A DNA stretch of 64,000 nt, from contig NZ_MIJB01000009.1 of NCBI RefSeq assembly GCF_002174305.1, positions 124,001 to 188,000 on the forward strand, read 5' to 3'. The stretch comes from Aeromicrobium sp. PE09-221. GTDB lineage: Bacteria; Actinomycetota; Actinomycetes; Propionibacteriales; Nocardioidaceae. A model generated the notes under the pieces. It was not told the origin of the DNA. It saw nothing but the letters and a program-made list of their open reading frames with translations, and made no database searches. The translations under genes and the position numbers were made by a program. Below, piece by piece: positions 6,914 to 15,951 of this stretch; within the stretch, counting starts at the first letter, position 1, and each line of letters begins with the position of its first letter.

Positions 6914-9900
6914 TCAGGCGAAGGCCCGGTCCATCAGATCGCGCGCCTCGGTCACGTGGACCGCGTGCGAGCCGACTGCCGTAGTGCTGGACTCCGGACG
7001 CGAGACCACCGTGAAGGGCAGACCGAGCAGGTCGCGCAGGTGCAGCGCGTAGTACGGCCACGGCCCCTGGTTCTCCGGCTCATCCTGCACCCAGCGCACC
7101 TCGGTGGCGTTCGGGTACTTCGCGATCTCGGCGAGGATCTCCTCCTCGGGCCGCGGGTACAGTTGCTCCACGCGGACGATCGCCGTGCGTGAATCCTCGC
7201 GCTTCTTGCGCTCATCGAGCAGGTCGTAGGCGACACGGCCCGAGGTGAGGATCACGCGCTCGACAGCCGAGGCCTCGGCACCGTCATCGCCGATCACCGG
7301 ACGGAACTCACCGCGGGTGAAGTCATCGGGCATGCTCGTGGCCGCCTTGCGCCGCAGCAGCTGCTTGGGCGTGAAGACGATGAGCGGGCGATGGTTGGCC
7401 TCCAGTGCCTGCTTGCGCAGCAGGTGGAAGTACGACGCCGGGGTGGATGGCTGGGCGATGCGCATCTCGTCGTTCGCGGCGAGCTGCAGGAAGCGCTCGA
7501 TACGACCGGAGGAGTGATCGGGACCCTGTCCCTCGTAGCCGTGCGGCAGCAACAGCACGACGCCGGACTTCTGGCCCCACTTGGTCTCGCCGGAAGAGAT
7601 GTACTCGTCGATCACCGACTGGGCCCCGTTGACGAAGTCGCCGAACTGCGCCTCCCACATGACCAGCGCCTCGGGGCGGGCCACCGAGTAGCCGTACTCG
7701 AAGCCGAGGGCGGCGTACTCGCTCAGCAGGGAGTCGTAGATGTAGAACGTGCCCTGGTCCTCGCCGACGTGCGACAGCGGCGTCCACTCGGCGGCATTGT
7801 GTCGGTCGATGATGACCGCGAACCGCGACGAGAAGGTGCCGCGACGCGAGTCCTGTCCGGCCAGCCGCACCGGGCGGCCCTCGAGGAGCAGCGAGCCCAT
7901 CGCGATGATCTCGCCGGTGCCCCAGTCGATGGGACCGGCCGTGATCGACTGGGCCCGGCGCTGCAGCTGCGGCATGACCTTCGGATGGACCGTGAAGCCC
8001 TCCGGGGCGGTGGTGTAGGCATCCGCGACCGCCTTGAGGACATCGGGAGAGACCGCGGTGACGTAGCCGCTCTCGAAGGGCTTGGCGGGGTACTCCGGGA
8101 TCCGCGTGTAGTCGGGGATCTCGGCACCTTCCTTGACCTTGGCGAAATTGGACTCCAGACGCTTCTGGTAGTCCGCCAGGGCCTCCTCGGCCTCTTCGAT
8201 GGTGATGTCGCCACGACCGACCAATGCCTCGGTGTAGAGCTTGCGCACCGACTTCTTGTTCTCGATCGTGTCGTACATCAGCGGCTGGGTGAAGCTGGGA
8301 TCGTCACCCTCGTTGTGACCACGGCGGCGATAGCACACCAGGTCGATGACGACGTCCTTGTGGAAGGTCTGGCGGTACTCGTAGGCGAGTTGCGCCACGC
8401 GGATACAGGCCTCGGGATCATCACCGTTGACGTGGAAGACCGGCGCCTGGATCATACGTGCGACATCGGTCGAGTATGTCGAGGACCGCGATGACGACGG
8501 GCTGGTGGTGAAGCCGACCTGGTTGTTGACGATCAGGTGGATCGTGCCACCGGTACGGTAGCCGCGCAGCTGCGAGAGGTTGAGGGTCTCGGCCACCACG
8601 CCCTGTCCGGCGAAGGCGGCGTCACCGTGGACGAGGACCGGAAGCACCGGGAACTCCTCTCCGCGGTTGAGGCGATCCTGCTTGGCGCGGGTGATGCCCT
8701 CGAGGACCGGGTCGACGACCTCCAAGTGCGAGGGGTTCGAGGCGACGGAGACTTTGACCTTGTCGCCCTTGGACGAGGTGAACTCGCCTTCGACGCCGAG
8801 GTGGTACTTGACATCACCGGAGCCCTGCACGGTGCGGGGGTCGATATTGCCCTCGAACTCGCGGAAGACCTGACCTGGATCCTTGCCGGCGATGTTGACC
8901 AGCACGTTCAGGCGGCCGCGGTGGGCCATGCCGATGCAGACCTCGGAGAGGCCGTCGGCGGCCGCGCCGGAGGCGATCTCGTCGAGCACGGGGATGGTGG
9001 TCTCGCCGCCCTCGAGGCTGAAGCGCTTCTGACCCACGAACTTGGTCTGCAGGAAGGTCTCGAAGGCCTCGGCCTGGTTGAGCTTCTGCAGGATCCGCAA
9101 CTGCTCGCTGCGCGGGGGCTTGACGTGCGGACGCTCCAAGCGGTCCTGGAACCACTCGCGCTCACCCGGGTCCTGGATGTGCATGTACTCCACGCCGATG
9201 GTGCGGACATAGGAGTCGCGCAGGATGCCGAGGATCTCGCGCAGCTTCATGAGCGGCTTGCCGGAGGCCTTGCCGAAGGATCCGGTGGCGAACTCGCGAT
9301 CCAGGTCCCAGAGGGTCAGACCGTGCGTGGCGGTGTCGAGATCGGGATGCGTGCGCATCTTGTACTCGATGGGATTGGTATCGGCGATCAGGTGGCCACG
9401 GACCCGGAAGGCGTGGATGAGCTCGAGCACGCGCGACTGACGCTGAAGCTGGTCGTCGTGGCTGACCGCGATGTCCTGCGCCCAGCGGATCGGCTCATAG
9501 GGGATGCGCAGTGACCGGAAGACGTCGTCGTAGAAGCCGTCGGCACCGAGCAGCAGCTGGTGCACACGCTTGAGGAACTCACCGGACTGTGCCCCCTGGA
9601 TGACGCGGTGATCGTAGGTGGAGGTGAGGGTCATCATCTTGGAGATCGCCATCTGAGCGATGGTGTGCTCCGACGCGCCCTGGAACTCCGGCGGATACTC
9701 CATCGATCCGACGCCGATGATCGCGCCCTGTCCTGCCATGAGGCGCGGCACGGAGTGATTCGTGCCGATGCCGCCGGGATTGGTGAGACTGACGGTGGTG
9801 CCCTGGAAGTCCGAGACCTCGAGCTTGCCGTCGCGGGCCTTCTTGACCATCGTCTCGTAGGCGGACCAGAACTGCGCGAAGTCCATGGTCTCGGCGGCCT

Positions 9901-10681
9901 TGATGCTCGGCACGAGCAGTTGGCGCGTGCCGTCGGGCTTGGGAAGGTCGATGGCCAGGCCGAAGTTGATGTGCTCTGGCTTGAGCTGGACGGGCTTGCC
10001 CTTCTCATTGTGCTCGAAGCCGGTGTTCATCTCCGGCATCGCCTTCATCGCCTGCACGACCGCGAAGCCGATGAGGTGCGTGAACGACACCTTGCCGCCG
10101 CGAGCCCGGGCCAGGTGATTGTTGATGACGATGCGGTTGTCGAACAGCAGCTTGACCGGGACCGAGCGCACGCTGGTGGCGGTGGGAACCGAGAGACTCT
10201 GGTCCATATTGGTGGCGGTGCGGGCGGCTGCGCCCTTCAGCACGACCTTCTCCACCTCGCCGGGACCCTGGGGTTGCTGGGCGGCAGCGGGCGCGGCCTT
10301 GGGCGTGCCGCTCTTCTTGGCGGGGGTCGCCTTCGGCTCCGTGCTCTTGGCGGCCGGGGGCGTCGCGGCGGTGTCCTTATCGGGGACGCGCGTCTGGGCG
10401 CGCTCGCCGCTGGCCGTCTTGTCGGCGGGCTGCCTGGTGGGTGCCGGGGAGGCGGCGGCCTTCTCGGCCACGGAGTCGGGCTTGGCCGACGCGCCGTTCG
10501 ACGAGGCACCGTTCTGCCCACCGGTGTAGTTGCCTTGGCGGAAGAAGTCCGCCCATTGGGAGTCGACCGACGACGGATCGCTGGCGAACCGTTCGTACAT
10601 CTCCTCGACGAGCCACTCATTGGCTCCGAAGTCGGGGGACTGGGCGTCGGAATGGGACGTTGTGGTGGAGGACTCGGCCAC
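6914..10681 (-). CDS. kgd: Multifunctional 2-oxoglutarate decarboxylase/dehydrogenase E1 with E2 domain
   Basis: 1255 aa from GTG at 10681. The N-terminal helix 'FGANEWLVEEMYERFASDP' is followed by a Pro/Ala/Lys linker (about residues 55-135), then a catalytic succinyltransferase domain without a lipoyl domain ('VRSVPVKLLFDNR', 'TYDHRVIQGAQSGEF'). The thiamine-diphosphate E1 part follows from about residue 380 ('SEVCIGMAHRGRLNVL', 'GDAAFAGQGVV', 'CYRRRGHNEGDDPSF'). The actinobacterial enzyme works in the TCA cycle and can also act as a decarboxylase; in relatives GarA inhibits it. A TTG at 10753 is in frame but gives an N-terminus unlike the family. Confidence 0.96.
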   Translation of the reverse strand: MAESSTTTSHSDAQSPDFGANEWLVEEMYERFASDPSSVDSQWADFFRQGNYTGGQNGASSNGASAKPDSVAEKAAASPAPTRQPADKTASGERAQTRVPDKDTAATPPAAKSTEPKATPAKKSGTPKAAPAAAQQPQGPGEVEKVVLKGAAARTATNMDQSLSVPTATSVRSVPVKLLFDNRIVINNHLARARGGKVSFTHLIGFAVVQAMKAMPEMNTGFEHNEKGKPVQLKPEHINFGLAIDLPKPDGTRQLLVPSIKAAETMDFAQFWSAYETMVKKARDGKLEVSDFQGTTVSLTNPGGIGTNHSVPRLMAGQGAIIGVGSMEYPPEFQGASEHTIAQMAISKMMTLTSTYDHRVIQGAQSGEFLKRVHQLLLGADGFYDDVFRSLRIPYEPIRWAQDIAVSHDDQLQRQSRVLELIHAFRVRGHLIADTNPIEYKMRTHPDLDTATHGLTLWDLDREFATGSFGKASGKPLMKLREILGILRDSYVRTIGVEYMHIQDPGEREWFQDRLERPHVKPPRSEQLRILQKLNQAEAFETFLQTKFVGQKRFSLEGGETTIPVLDEIASGAAADGLSEVCIGMAHRGRLNVLVNIAGKDPGQVFREFEGNIDPRTVQGSGDVKYHLGVEGEFTSSKGDKVKVSVASNPSHLEVVDPVLEGITRAKQDRLNRGEEFPVLPVLVHGDAAFAGQGVVAETLNLSQLRGYRTGGTIHLIVNNQVGFTTSPSSSRSSTYSTDVARMIQAPVFHVNGDDPEACIRVAQLAYEYRQTFHKDVVIDLVCYRRRGHNEGDDPSFTQPLMYDTIENKKSVRKLYTEALVGRGDITIEEAEEALADYQKRLESNFAKVKEGAEIPDYTRIPEYPAKPFESGYVTAVSPDVLKAVADAYTTAPEGFTVHPKVMPQLQRRAQSITAGPIDWGTGEIIAMGSLLLEGRPVRLAGQDSRRGTFSSRFAVIIDRHNAAEWTPLSHVGEDQGTFYIYDSLLSEYAALGFEYGYSVARPEALVMWEAQFGDFVNGAQSVIDEYISSGETKWGQKSGVVLLLPHGYEGQGPDHSSGRIERFLQLAANDEMRIAQPSTPASYFHLLRKQALEANHRPLIVFTPKQLLRRKAATSMPDDFTRGEFRPVIGDDGAEASAVERVILTSGRVAYDLLDERKKREDSRTAIVRVEQLYPRPEEEILAEIAKYPNATEVRWVQDEPENQGPWPYYALHLRDLLGLPFTVVSRPESSTTAVGSHAVHVTEARDLMDRAFA

Positions 10682-10813
10682 GGCCTGAATCGCCTCTTCC
10701 GGAGTGTGCTGAGGAGTGGGTGAAGTCCCGACAACTCTAGCGCGGAAGACCAACGGTTCGCAGGCAGGGCCGGGGGGCGGGTCGGCGAGCGGTAGGTGCC
10801 CCGCGACGAGCCG

Positions 10814-11545
10814 TCACTTGATCCGTGCGACGGCCTCGCTGATGGGGCCGTCGAAGACCTTCTTGCCCTGGTGCAGGACGATGCCGCGAGTGCAGAGCTT
10901 CTGCACCATGCCGAGGCTGTGGCTCACCACGAGCATCGTGACGCCTTCTGCTGTGAGCTCGGCGATCTTCTTCTCGCACTTGGCCCGGAAGGGGGCATCA
11001 CCGACCGAGAGGACCTCGTCCACGAGCAGGATGTCCAGATCAACGTGGATCGCGACGGAGAACGCGAGACGCATGAACATGCCCGAGGAGTAGTGCTTGA
11101 CCTCCTGGTCGATGTGGTCGCCGATCTCGGAGAACTCGACGATGTCGTCGAAGCGTTCCTCGATCTGTTGGCGGTTCATGCCGAGGATCGCGGCATTGAG
11201 GTAGACATTCTCGCGACCGGAGAGATCCGGGTGGAAGCCCGCGCCGACCTCGATGAGCCCGGCGACCCGGCCGCGGGTGTAGACATGGCCCTCGTCCGGT
11301 TCGAGGACACCGGAGATGAGCTTGAGCGTCGTCGACTTACCGGAGCCGTTGAGGCCGAGCACGGCGACGGCCTCACCCTCCGGGACGGAGAAGCTCACGC
11401 CGTCGAGGGCGATGAAGCGATCGGCACGAACCGGCTTGCGCTTGGCCCACGTCACGAAGGCCTCCTTCAGAGAGTGGGTCCTGCGCTTCAGGAAGTGCTT
11501 GGTGACATCGTCGACGATGATGCTGGGCAGGGCGGGGTCGGACAT
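10814..11545 (-). CDS. ABC transporter ATP-binding subunit, polysaccharide/teichoic-acid export type
   Basis: 243 aa. Walker A 'VLGLNGSGKSTTLKLISG', signature region 'VKHYSSGMFMRLAFSVA', Walker B 'DILLVDEVLSVGD' and H-loop 'LVVSHSLGMV'. The motif 'GRVAGLIEVGAGFHPDLSGRE' is typical of Wzt/TagH/RfbE exporters. There is no C-terminal carbohydrate-binding domain, so the length matches the short TagH-like form. The ATG at 11545 lies 5 bp after the permease stop; longer in-frame starts run into the permease gene. It pairs with the permease to export a lipid-linked polymer. No glycosyltransferases are close, so the cargo is unknown. Confidence 0.88.
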   Translation of the reverse strand: MSDPALPSIIVDDVTKHFLKRRTHSLKEAFVTWAKRKPVRADRFIALDGVSFSVPEGEAVAVLGLNGSGKSTTLKLISGVLEPDEGHVYTRGRVAGLIEVGAGFHPDLSGRENVYLNAAILGMNRQQIEERFDDIVEFSEIGDHIDQEVKHYSSGMFMRLAFSVAIHVDLDILLVDEVLSVGDAPFRAKCEKKIAELTAEGVTMLVVSHSLGMVQKLCTRGIVLHQGKKVFDGPISEAVARIK

Positions 11546-11550
11546 CGGCC

Positions 11551-12417
11551 TCACAGGTCCTGGGCGAAAGTGCGCTCGAAGTGACGGAACATCAGCTGAC
11601 CGACCACGACGGTGACCAGCGCGAGCGTGCTCGCGGCGACGATATTCCAGAGGGCATGGGGCGGCCAGGCGGCGGTCCCGTCGATGATCGGGGCCCAGAA
11701 CGCTTCGTGGTACATCTCGACGCCGATCGCCAGCGGATTGGAGAAGTAGATGTTGAAGGCCCACTCAGGCAGCACATCGCGCATCAAGCCCCAGGTGTAG
11801 ATCGTGGGGGTTGACCAGATCGCCACCATGCGGATGATCTCGACGAAGTTCTGAGCATCGCGGAAGCGCACGTTGACGGCACCGAACATCATCCCGAGGC
11901 CGAGCGCGAAGGTCGCCATCAACGCGAGCCCGGCGAAAGCGATCGCGACTGACGTGAGGGTGGGCACCCAGCCCAGGATCACCACGATCACCAGCAGGAT
12001 CGCCGCCTGCGGCAGGAAGTGGATCAAGGCGACGATGATCGCCGACACGGGAAATAGCTCGCGGGGGAGGTAGATCTTGCGGACGAGCGCACGATTCTCC
12101 ACGATCGCCGTCGTGGCGTTGCCGAAGGCCTCGTTGAAGAAGTTCACGAGGATCAGGCCGGAGAAGAGATACACCGGGAAGTACTGGACATCGCGATGCG
12201 CGTTGAGGACGATGCCGATGATGAAGAAGTAGACGAAGAACTGCACGCCGGGCTTGACATACGACCACGTCCAGCCGAGGACGGAGTTGCGGTAGCGCGT
12301 GGCGGTGCCCTTGCGTACCAGCAGTCGCAGCAGATAGCGACGGCGGAACACATCGAGCAGGCCGCGCCCCTTGCCGGGGGTGTCGAACGCGCTCAGGTCC
12401 ACGTCGGTGACCGACAT
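11551..12417 (-). CDS. ABC transporter permease, polysaccharide/teichoic-acid export type (ABC-2)
   Basis: 288 aa with six predicted membrane segments. The N-terminal amphipathic stretch 'RYLLRLLVRKGTATRYRNS' followed by 'LGWTWSYVKPGVQFFVYFF' is characteristic of Wzm/TagG-type permeases. Also seen is 'NRALVRKIYLPRELFPVS', the conserved cytoplasmic loop of this family. The ATG at 12417 has an AAGGAGAGG ribosome site. First gene of a two-gene operon with the ATPase. Confidence 0.88.
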   Translation of the reverse strand: MSVTDVDLSAFDTPGKGRGLLDVFRRRYLLRLLVRKGTATRYRNSVLGWTWSYVKPGVQFFVYFFIIGIVLNAHRDVQYFPVYLFSGLILVNFFNEAFGNATTAIVENRALVRKIYLPRELFPVSAIIVALIHFLPQAAILLVIVVILGWVPTLTSVAIAFAGLALMATFALGLGMMFGAVNVRFRDAQNFVEIIRMVAIWSTPTIYTWGLMRDVLPEWAFNIYFSNPLAIGVEMYHEAFWAPIIDGTAAWPPHALWNIVAASTLALVTVVVGQLMFRHFERTFAQDL

Positions 12418-12439
12418 GCCCTCTCCTTAGAAACGAGAA

Positions 12440-12465
12440 CTCAGGGCCCACGGATGGGCCCTGAG
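12440..12465 (-). terminator. Intrinsic terminator of the OsmC gene
   Basis: A perfect 10-bp stem (CTCAGGGCCC, 12440-12449 with 12456-12465) with a 6-nt loop. On the minus strand it is followed by the T-rich TTCTCGTTTCT. Confidence 0.72.
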
Positions 12466-12515
12466 CATCGTACTCGTCTCCTCCTCGCGGCCCACGGAGC
12501 CACGAGTGGGATGTG

Positions 12516-12962
12516 TCACGCGGTCTCGAGGACCGCGTCCAGGGTGATGGTGTCGACACCGCCGAGGGCCTTGCTGACCGGGCAGCCCGCTTTGGCCGCT
12601 TCGGCCGCCTCGGCGAAGCCGTCCCCGTCGATGCCCTCGACCTCGCCGCGGACCGTGAGATCGATACGGCTGATCTTGAAACCGCCCTCGGGGTCCGGGC
12701 CCAGCGTGACGGCCGCCGAGGTCTCGATGCTGATCGGCGTCGCTCCCCGCTGGCCGAGCAGTGCGGTGAGCTGCATCGTGTAGCAGGAGGAGTGCGCCGC
12801 GGCGATGAGCTCCTCGGGATTGGTGGCTCCGGCGCCGTCCTCGGACGAGCGCTTCGGGAAGGACATCTCGAACGTGCCGAGACCGGAATCGGTGAGCTCG
12901 ACCTGTCCGGACCCGTCTTCGAATCCGCCGTCCCAGGCGGTGCGTGCGTGGCGTGTGGGCAT
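12516..12962 (-). CDS. OsmC-family peroxiredoxin
   Basis: 148 aa from ATG at 12962, preceded by GGGAGG. The two redox cysteines are in 'AAAHSSCYTMQLTALLG' and 'KAGCPVSKALGG'. The opening 'RHARTAWDGGFEDGSGQV' and 'TNPEELIAAAHSSC' match OsmC rather than Ohr. These enzymes reduce organic hydroperoxides with thiol donors in the cytosol. A longer in-frame start at 13022 lacks a ribosome site. Confidence 0.9.
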   Translation of the reverse strand: MPTRHARTAWDGGFEDGSGQVELTDSGLGTFEMSFPKRSSEDGAGATNPEELIAAAHSSCYTMQLTALLGQRGATPISIETSAAVTLGPDPEGGFKISRIDLTVRGEVEGIDGDGFAEAAEAAKAGCPVSKALGGVDTITLDAVLETA

Positions 12963-13034
12963 GGTGCCTCCCAGATGAGTTGGACGTCTGATATCGACGC
13001 TAGCCACCTCGCGCCGGTGCACAAGTCGAAAGCC

Positions 13035-13526
13035 CTAGAGTCGATGGAGCTCGACGTCGCGCAGCTCGCCGTCGATGATCGCGGCGGTCATGTAGGTGCA
13101 GTGCGGCTGGCGGCGGCGGTCCGTGGGGGAGCCGGGGTTGAGGAGACGCAGGCCGTTGTCCGCGACGGTGTCCCACGGGATGTGACTGTGCCCGAAGACC
13201 AGCACGTCGGTATCGGGATAGGCCGCGACCATGCGTGCCTCACGTCCCTTCGATGCCCCGGTCTCGTGCACCACCGTGAAGCGGAGGCCGTCGAGGACGG
13301 CATCGGCCCGCTCGGGCATGCGCGTCCGTAGGTCGTCTCCGTCGTTGTTGCCCCAGCAGGCGATGAGGCGGGTCGATCTCTCCTCGAGTCGCTCGAAGAG
13401 CCCGAGAGCCATCCAGTCTCCGGCGTGGAACACCACATCCGCGACGTCCACCTCGTCCCAGAGCCGGTCGGGCAGATCGCGTGCCCGCGTCGGCACATGG
13501 GTGTCGGACATCAGCAGCAGCCTCAT
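13035..13526 (-). CDS. Metallophosphoesterase, YfcE/MJ0936 family
   Basis: 163 aa, soluble. All metal-binding motifs of the calcineurin-like fold are present: 'LMSDTHVP', 'VVFHAGDW', 'ACWGNNDG', 'VVHETG' and 'VFGHSHIPW', and 'LLNPGSPTDRR' near the end is typical of the YfcE branch. The family hydrolyses phosphodiesters with Mn or similar ions. The natural substrate is not known. It ends 72 bp before the OsmC start. Confidence 0.9.
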   Translation of the reverse strand: MRLLLMSDTHVPTRARDLPDRLWDEVDVADVVFHAGDWMALGLFERLEERSTRLIACWGNNDGDDLRTRMPERADAVLDGLRFTVVHETGASKGREARMVAAYPDTDVLVFGHSHIPWDTVADNGLRLLNPGSPTDRRRQPHCTYMTAAIIDGELRDVELHRL

Positions 13527-13584
13527 CCCCGCAGTCTGCCGTGCGCGCTGAGGAGATGCAGACGCGCCGATGGGTCCGCTGCTT

Positions 13585-15210
13585 TCAGGAGAGCCCGTAC
13601 TCGCGTGCCGAGAGCTCGCGCATCTCAGCCTTGCGGATCTTGCCCGTGACGGTCATCGGGAAGTCGTCCACGATCTTGACGTAGCGCGGGATCTTGTAGT
13701 GCGCCAGCTTGCCCTCGGCGTACGCGCGGACCGATCTCTCGTCGAGCGGACTCGTTCCCTCCCGCATGCGGATCCACGCGCACAGTTCCTCGCCGAGCCG
13801 CTCGTCGGGAACGCCGACGACCTGGACATCCTCGATATCGGGGTGCCCGTAGAGGAACTCTTCGATCTCGCGGGGGTAGATGTTCTCACCTCCGCGGATC
13901 ACCATGTCCTTGATGCGGCCGACGATGACGCAGTAGCCGTCGTCGCGCATCCGCGCCAGATCGCCCGTGTGCATCCAGCCTTCGTCGTCGATGGACTCGG
14001 CTGTCTTCGCCTCGTCGTCCCAGTACCCCAGCATCACCGAGTACCCGCGGGTGCAGAACTCGCCGGCCTCCCCGCGAGGCAGAGTCTCCCCGGTCAGCGG
14101 GTCTACGATCTTGACCTCCAGATGCGGCCCCACCCGTCCGATGGTGGCGGTGCGCCGCTCGAGATCGTCATCGCCCCGGGTCTGCGTCGATACCGGGGAG
14201 GTCTCGGTCATGCCGTAGGCGATCGACACCTCATCCATGTGCATCTCGGTGATGCACCGCTTCATCACCTCGACCGGGCAGGGCGCACCGGCCATGATCC
14301 CGGTGCGCAGGCTCGAGAGATCGAAGGAGGCGAAGTCTGGATGACCGAGCATCGCGATGAACATCGTGGGTACGCCGTACACACCCGTGCAGCGCTCGTC
14401 CTCGATGGCCTGCAGGGTGATCGCGGGATCGAACCCCGGTGCCGGGATGACCATCGTCGAACCGTGGGTCACGCATCCCAGATTGCCCATCACCATGCCG
14501 AAGCAGTGGTAGAAGGGCACCGGTATGCACAGCCGGTCCCGTTCGGTGAAGTCGATCGTGTCGGTGACGAAGTAGCCGTTGTTGAGGATATTGCGATGGC
14601 TCAGGGTCGCGCCTTTGGGGAAGCCTGTCGTGCCGCTCGTGTACTGGATGTTGATCGGATCGGTGGAGACCAGCGTGGACATCCGTGCGGCGACTGCCGA
14701 GGAGGGCAGTGCGCGCCCTTCGTCGATGAGCGCGGCCCAGTCCTCGGTGCCGAGGTAGACCACGCGCTCGAGCGTCGGGCAGCCGGCCCAGGTCTCCTCG
14801 ACCATGGCCCGATAGTCGCTCGTCTTGAACCGTTCCGCGCTCACGAGGAGCCGCATGCCGGATTGATTGACGGCATAGGCGAACTCGTGGGTCCGATAGG
14901 CAGGATTGACGGTGACGAGGATCGCCCCGATCTTGGCGGTCGCGAACTGCGTCATCGTCCATTCGGGGCAGTTGGGGGCCCAGATCCCCACCCGATCGCC
15001 CTTCTCCACCCCCGCCGCGAGGAGGCCCCGGGCGAGCGCATCGACGGCCGCGTTCAGCTCGCTCCACGTCCATCGGCGGCCGCTCGCGATGTCGACCAGC
15101 GCCTCGTGGCAGGCGTGGCGAGCGGCGATGCGCTCGAAGGCGGCGCCGATGGTCTCCTCGAGCAAGGGAATGTCGGTGGGACCAGCGGCGTACGACAGCT
15201 CAACGGACAT
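13585..15210 (-). CDS. AMP-binding acyl-CoA synthetase (medium/long-chain type)
   Basis: 541 aa from ATG at 15210, which follows GAAGAGGTG; an ATG 18 nt upstream (15228) would overlap that site. The P-loop of the adenylate-forming family is '[19 protein letters not shown]'. Also present are '[11 protein letters not shown]', '[11 protein letters not shown]', '[21 protein letters not shown]' in part, and the catalytic lysine in '[14 protein letters not shown]'. It activates carboxylic acids to CoA thioesters in the cytosol. The acid is probably a fatty acid, judging from overall likeness to FadD-type proteins. It stands alone between the phosphodiesterase and the tRNA. Confidence 0.88.
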   Translation of the reverse strand: MSVELSYAAGPTDIPLLEETIGAAFERIAARHACHEALVDIASGRRWTWSELNAAVDALARGLLAAGVEKGDRVGIWAPNCPEWTMTQFATAKIGAILVTVNPAYRTHEFAYAVNQSGMRLLVSAERFKTSDYRAMVEETWAGCPTLERVVYLGTEDWAALIDEGRALPSSAVAARMSTLVSTDPINIQYTSGTTGFPKGATLSHRNILNNGYFVTDTIDFTERDRLCIPVPFYHCFGMVMGNLGCVTHGSTMVIPAPGFDPAITLQAIEDERCTGVYGVPTMFIAMLGHPDFASFDLSSLRTGIMAGAPCPVEVMKRCITEMHMDEVSIAYGMTETSPVSTQTRGDDDLERRTATIGRVGPHLEVKIVDPLTGETLPRGEAGEFCTRGYSVMLGYWDDEAKTAESIDDEGWMHTGDLARMRDDGYCVIVGRIKDMVIRGGENIYPREIEEFLYGHPDIEDVQVVGVPDERLGEELCAWIRMREGTSPLDERSVRAYAEGKLAHYKIPRYVKIVDDFPMTVTGKIRKAEMRELSAREYGLS

Positions 15211-15371
15211 GCGTTCGCACCTCTTCATCGGCTCCGGCCCGCGGCAGCGATGATCCGCCGCGAGCGAGTGTGACCTACGGCACCATGGTCGCGCGTTCCG
15301 CGTGGATCGGCTGGTCGCCGGCCTCGGCCGGGGATGGGGCGAACGTGCCGAGCCGGAGGAGTGTCGGGAAT

Positions 15372-15417
15372 GCGAGAGGCCCCCGCCCAGCGTCAGGGCT
15401 GGTCAGAGGCCTCTCGC
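15372..15417 (-). terminator. Hairpin downstream of tRNA-Arg
   Basis: A 9-bp stem, GCGAGAGGC (15372-15380) with GCCTCTCGC (15409-15417), encloses a second small hairpin. It lies just 3' of the tRNA on the minus strand. The 15211-15371 stretch between the synthetase start and this hairpin shows no gene. Confidence 0.5.
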
Positions 15418-15422
15418 GACGG

Positions 15423-15494
15423 CGCCCCCGGCAGGATTCGAACCTGCGCTCCCGCCTCCGGAGGGCGGTGCTCTATCCCCTGAGCTACGGGGGC
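15423..15494 (-). tRNA. tRNA-Arg (anticodon CCG)
   Basis: 72 nt. The acceptor stem GCCCCCG pairs with CGGGGGC, the D-arm is GCTC...GAGC, the anticodon stem CCGCC/GGCGG encloses the loop CTCCGGA (anticodon CCG, codon CGG), and the T-arm is GCAGG TTCGAAT CCTGC. The discriminator base is G. The 3' CCA is not encoded. Confidence 0.95.
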
Positions 15495-15529
15495 CGTGCG
15501 AATGCGAGCCTATCGCATGCCACCTCCGT

Positions 15530-15535
15530 TACGGT
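15530..15535 (+). promoter_or_regulatory. -10 box of a leaderless promoter for the receiver gene
   Basis: TACGGT with 6 nt to the GTG at 15542. Confidence 0.5.
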
Positions 15536-15541
15536 GGGCCG

Positions 15542-15931
15542 GTGGCCACCGTTCTCGTCGTCGATGACACGCCGTCGATCAGGTTCCTCATCCGGACCAA
15601 TCTGGAACTGGCCGGTCACGACGTGGTCGAGGCCTTCGACGGTCTGGACTCGCTGGAGATGCTCGCCGTGACCGATCCGCCGCCGGATGCCGTCACGATG
15701 GACATGATGATGCCCCGCATGGACGGCCTCGCCGCGGTGCAGCACATCCGCGCCGACCCGCGATGGGAGCGGCTGGCCATCGTCATGGTCACGACGCAGG
15801 GTCAGCACTACGACGTGACGGCCGCCGACCGGGCAGGTGTCGATGCCTATGTCACCAAGCCTTTCGAACCCGATGCGCTCATCTCCACGATCGAGCGCGT
15901 GATCGCCGACCGACAGGCGGGTCGCGGCTGA
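15542..15931 (+). CDS. Single-domain response regulator (CheY-like receiver)
   Basis: 129 aa, nothing beyond the receiver fold. The acidic pair is Asp8/Asp9 in 'VLVVDDTPS', the phospho-acceptor is Asp54 in 'AVTMDMMMPRMDG', the conserved switch Thr is in 'VMVTTQG' and the lysine is in 'YVTKPFEP'. It has no output domain, so it must act through a partner protein. No kinase gene adjoins it; the PdtaS-type kinase is about 14 kb away. GTG at 15542 was chosen for the TACGGT box 6 nt upstream; the longer frame from 15302 runs through the tRNA gene. Confidence 0.9.
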   Translation: MATVLVVDDTPSIRFLIRTNLELAGHDVVEAFDGLDSLEMLAVTDPPPDAVTMDMMMPRMDGLAAVQHIRADPRWERLAIVMVTTQGQHYDVTAADRAGVDAYVTKPFEPDALISTIERVIADRQAGRG

Positions 15932-15939
15932 CCCGTCGG

Positions 15940-15945
15940 TAGGCT
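15940..15945 (+). promoter_or_regulatory. -10 box of a leaderless promoter for argS-lysA
   Basis: TAGGCT with 6 nt to the GTG at 15952; the following GGGGCG is not a placed ribosome site. Confidence 0.55.
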
Positions 15946-15951
15946 GGGGCG

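Noticed and set aside
9560..10723. A 387-codon open frame antisense to kgd
   Set aside because: Opposite the Pro/Ala-rich linker of Kgd; composition and lack of motifs mark it as an artefact.
10682..10753. Kgd start at TTG 10753
   Set aside because: The extra 24 residues are unlike the family, while GTG 10681 gives the usual 'AESSTTTSHSD' N-terminus.
15932..15951. T-box leader upstream of argS
   Set aside because: The gap is 20 bp and contains only the -10 box.
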